A stretch of 64,000 nucleotides of DNA from Flammeovirgaceae bacterium UBA2338 (GTDB taxonomy: Bacteria > Bacteroidota > Bacteroidia > Cytophagales > Cyclobacteriaceae). The notes beneath the pieces were generated by a model that saw only the letters and a list, made by a program, of their open reading frames with translations, was not told where the DNA came from and did not search any database. Shown here in pieces: positions 63,991 through 64,000 of the stretch; position 1 is the stretch's first letter; every line of letters starts with the position of its first letter. A program made the translations under genes and the position numbers. The DNA is taken from the NCBI GenBank assembly GCA_002344795.1, contig DDUM01000011.1, positions 31,313 through 95,312 on the forward strand, given 5' to 3'.

Positions 63991-64000
63991 ATAGGGTTGA

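Noticed and set aside
1..64000. CRISPR arrays, tRNA/rRNA genes, transposases, integrases and phage genes
   Set aside because: None was seen by reading both strands; the only repeats are the short palindromic elements and the amidohydrolase paralogues.

Overview
The window reads as chromosomal DNA of a Bacteroidota member, most likely from the Cytophagales. The evidence is a subtilase with a C-terminal domain like the type A sorting signal of the type IX secretion system, many export signals ending in A-Q, many lipoproteins, few recognisable Shine-Dalgarno sites, several TTG starts, and moderate to low GC. Genus and species cannot be fixed from the sequence. No tRNA, rRNA, CRISPR array, transposase or phage gene was seen.

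Region by region. 1-12.4 kb is a mostly plus-strand core block: the end of folC, trmB, a degenerate TrpF-like barrel on the minus strand, a lipoprotein overlapping a secreted subtilase, rpe, an LpoB-like lipoprotein coupled to a TPR-like lipoprotein, a probable outer-membrane protein, gyrA and an exported TPR protein closed by a terminator. 12.4-30.3 kb holds metabolic and envelope genes in mixed orientation: ClC transporter, nitrilase, SDR, S10 carboxypeptidase, universal stress protein, aminotransferase coupled to gamma-glutamyltranspeptidase, pfkA, an orphan histidine kinase, a kinase-M23-aminotransferase fusion, an aldo/keto reductase-RidA fusion and a cupin. 30.3-34.1 kb is a looser accessory stretch: a lipoprotein gene broken by one in-frame stop and carrying a Cys-rich tail, a small membrane protein, a CDF transporter, a methyltransferase, a 35-residue basic protein with its own terminator, and decayed DNA.

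34.1-43.5 kb carries an amino acid permease, a two-TM RCK potassium channel with a non-standard filter, an M14 peptidase whose end runs into a cluster of palindromic repeats, a MacB/FtsX-type permease and a METTL25-like methyltransferase. 43.5-54.5 kb is a four-gene minus-strand operon of exported proteins: a beta-barrel, a giant ~2,000-residue protein, a fibronectin-III-like protein and an IPT/NHL lipoprotein. Three of these genes overlap or abut. I regard this as the best candidate for an undescribed surface system.

54.8-64 kb is a hydrolase cluster: four tandem exported amidohydrolase paralogues, three separated by strong hairpins, preceded by an AbgB-like M20 peptidase. A divergent M24 peptidase gene stops after its N-terminal domain at the window edge. 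Together with the subtilase, S10, M14 and GGT genes, this suggests a bacterium that degrades peptides and amides outside the cytoplasm.
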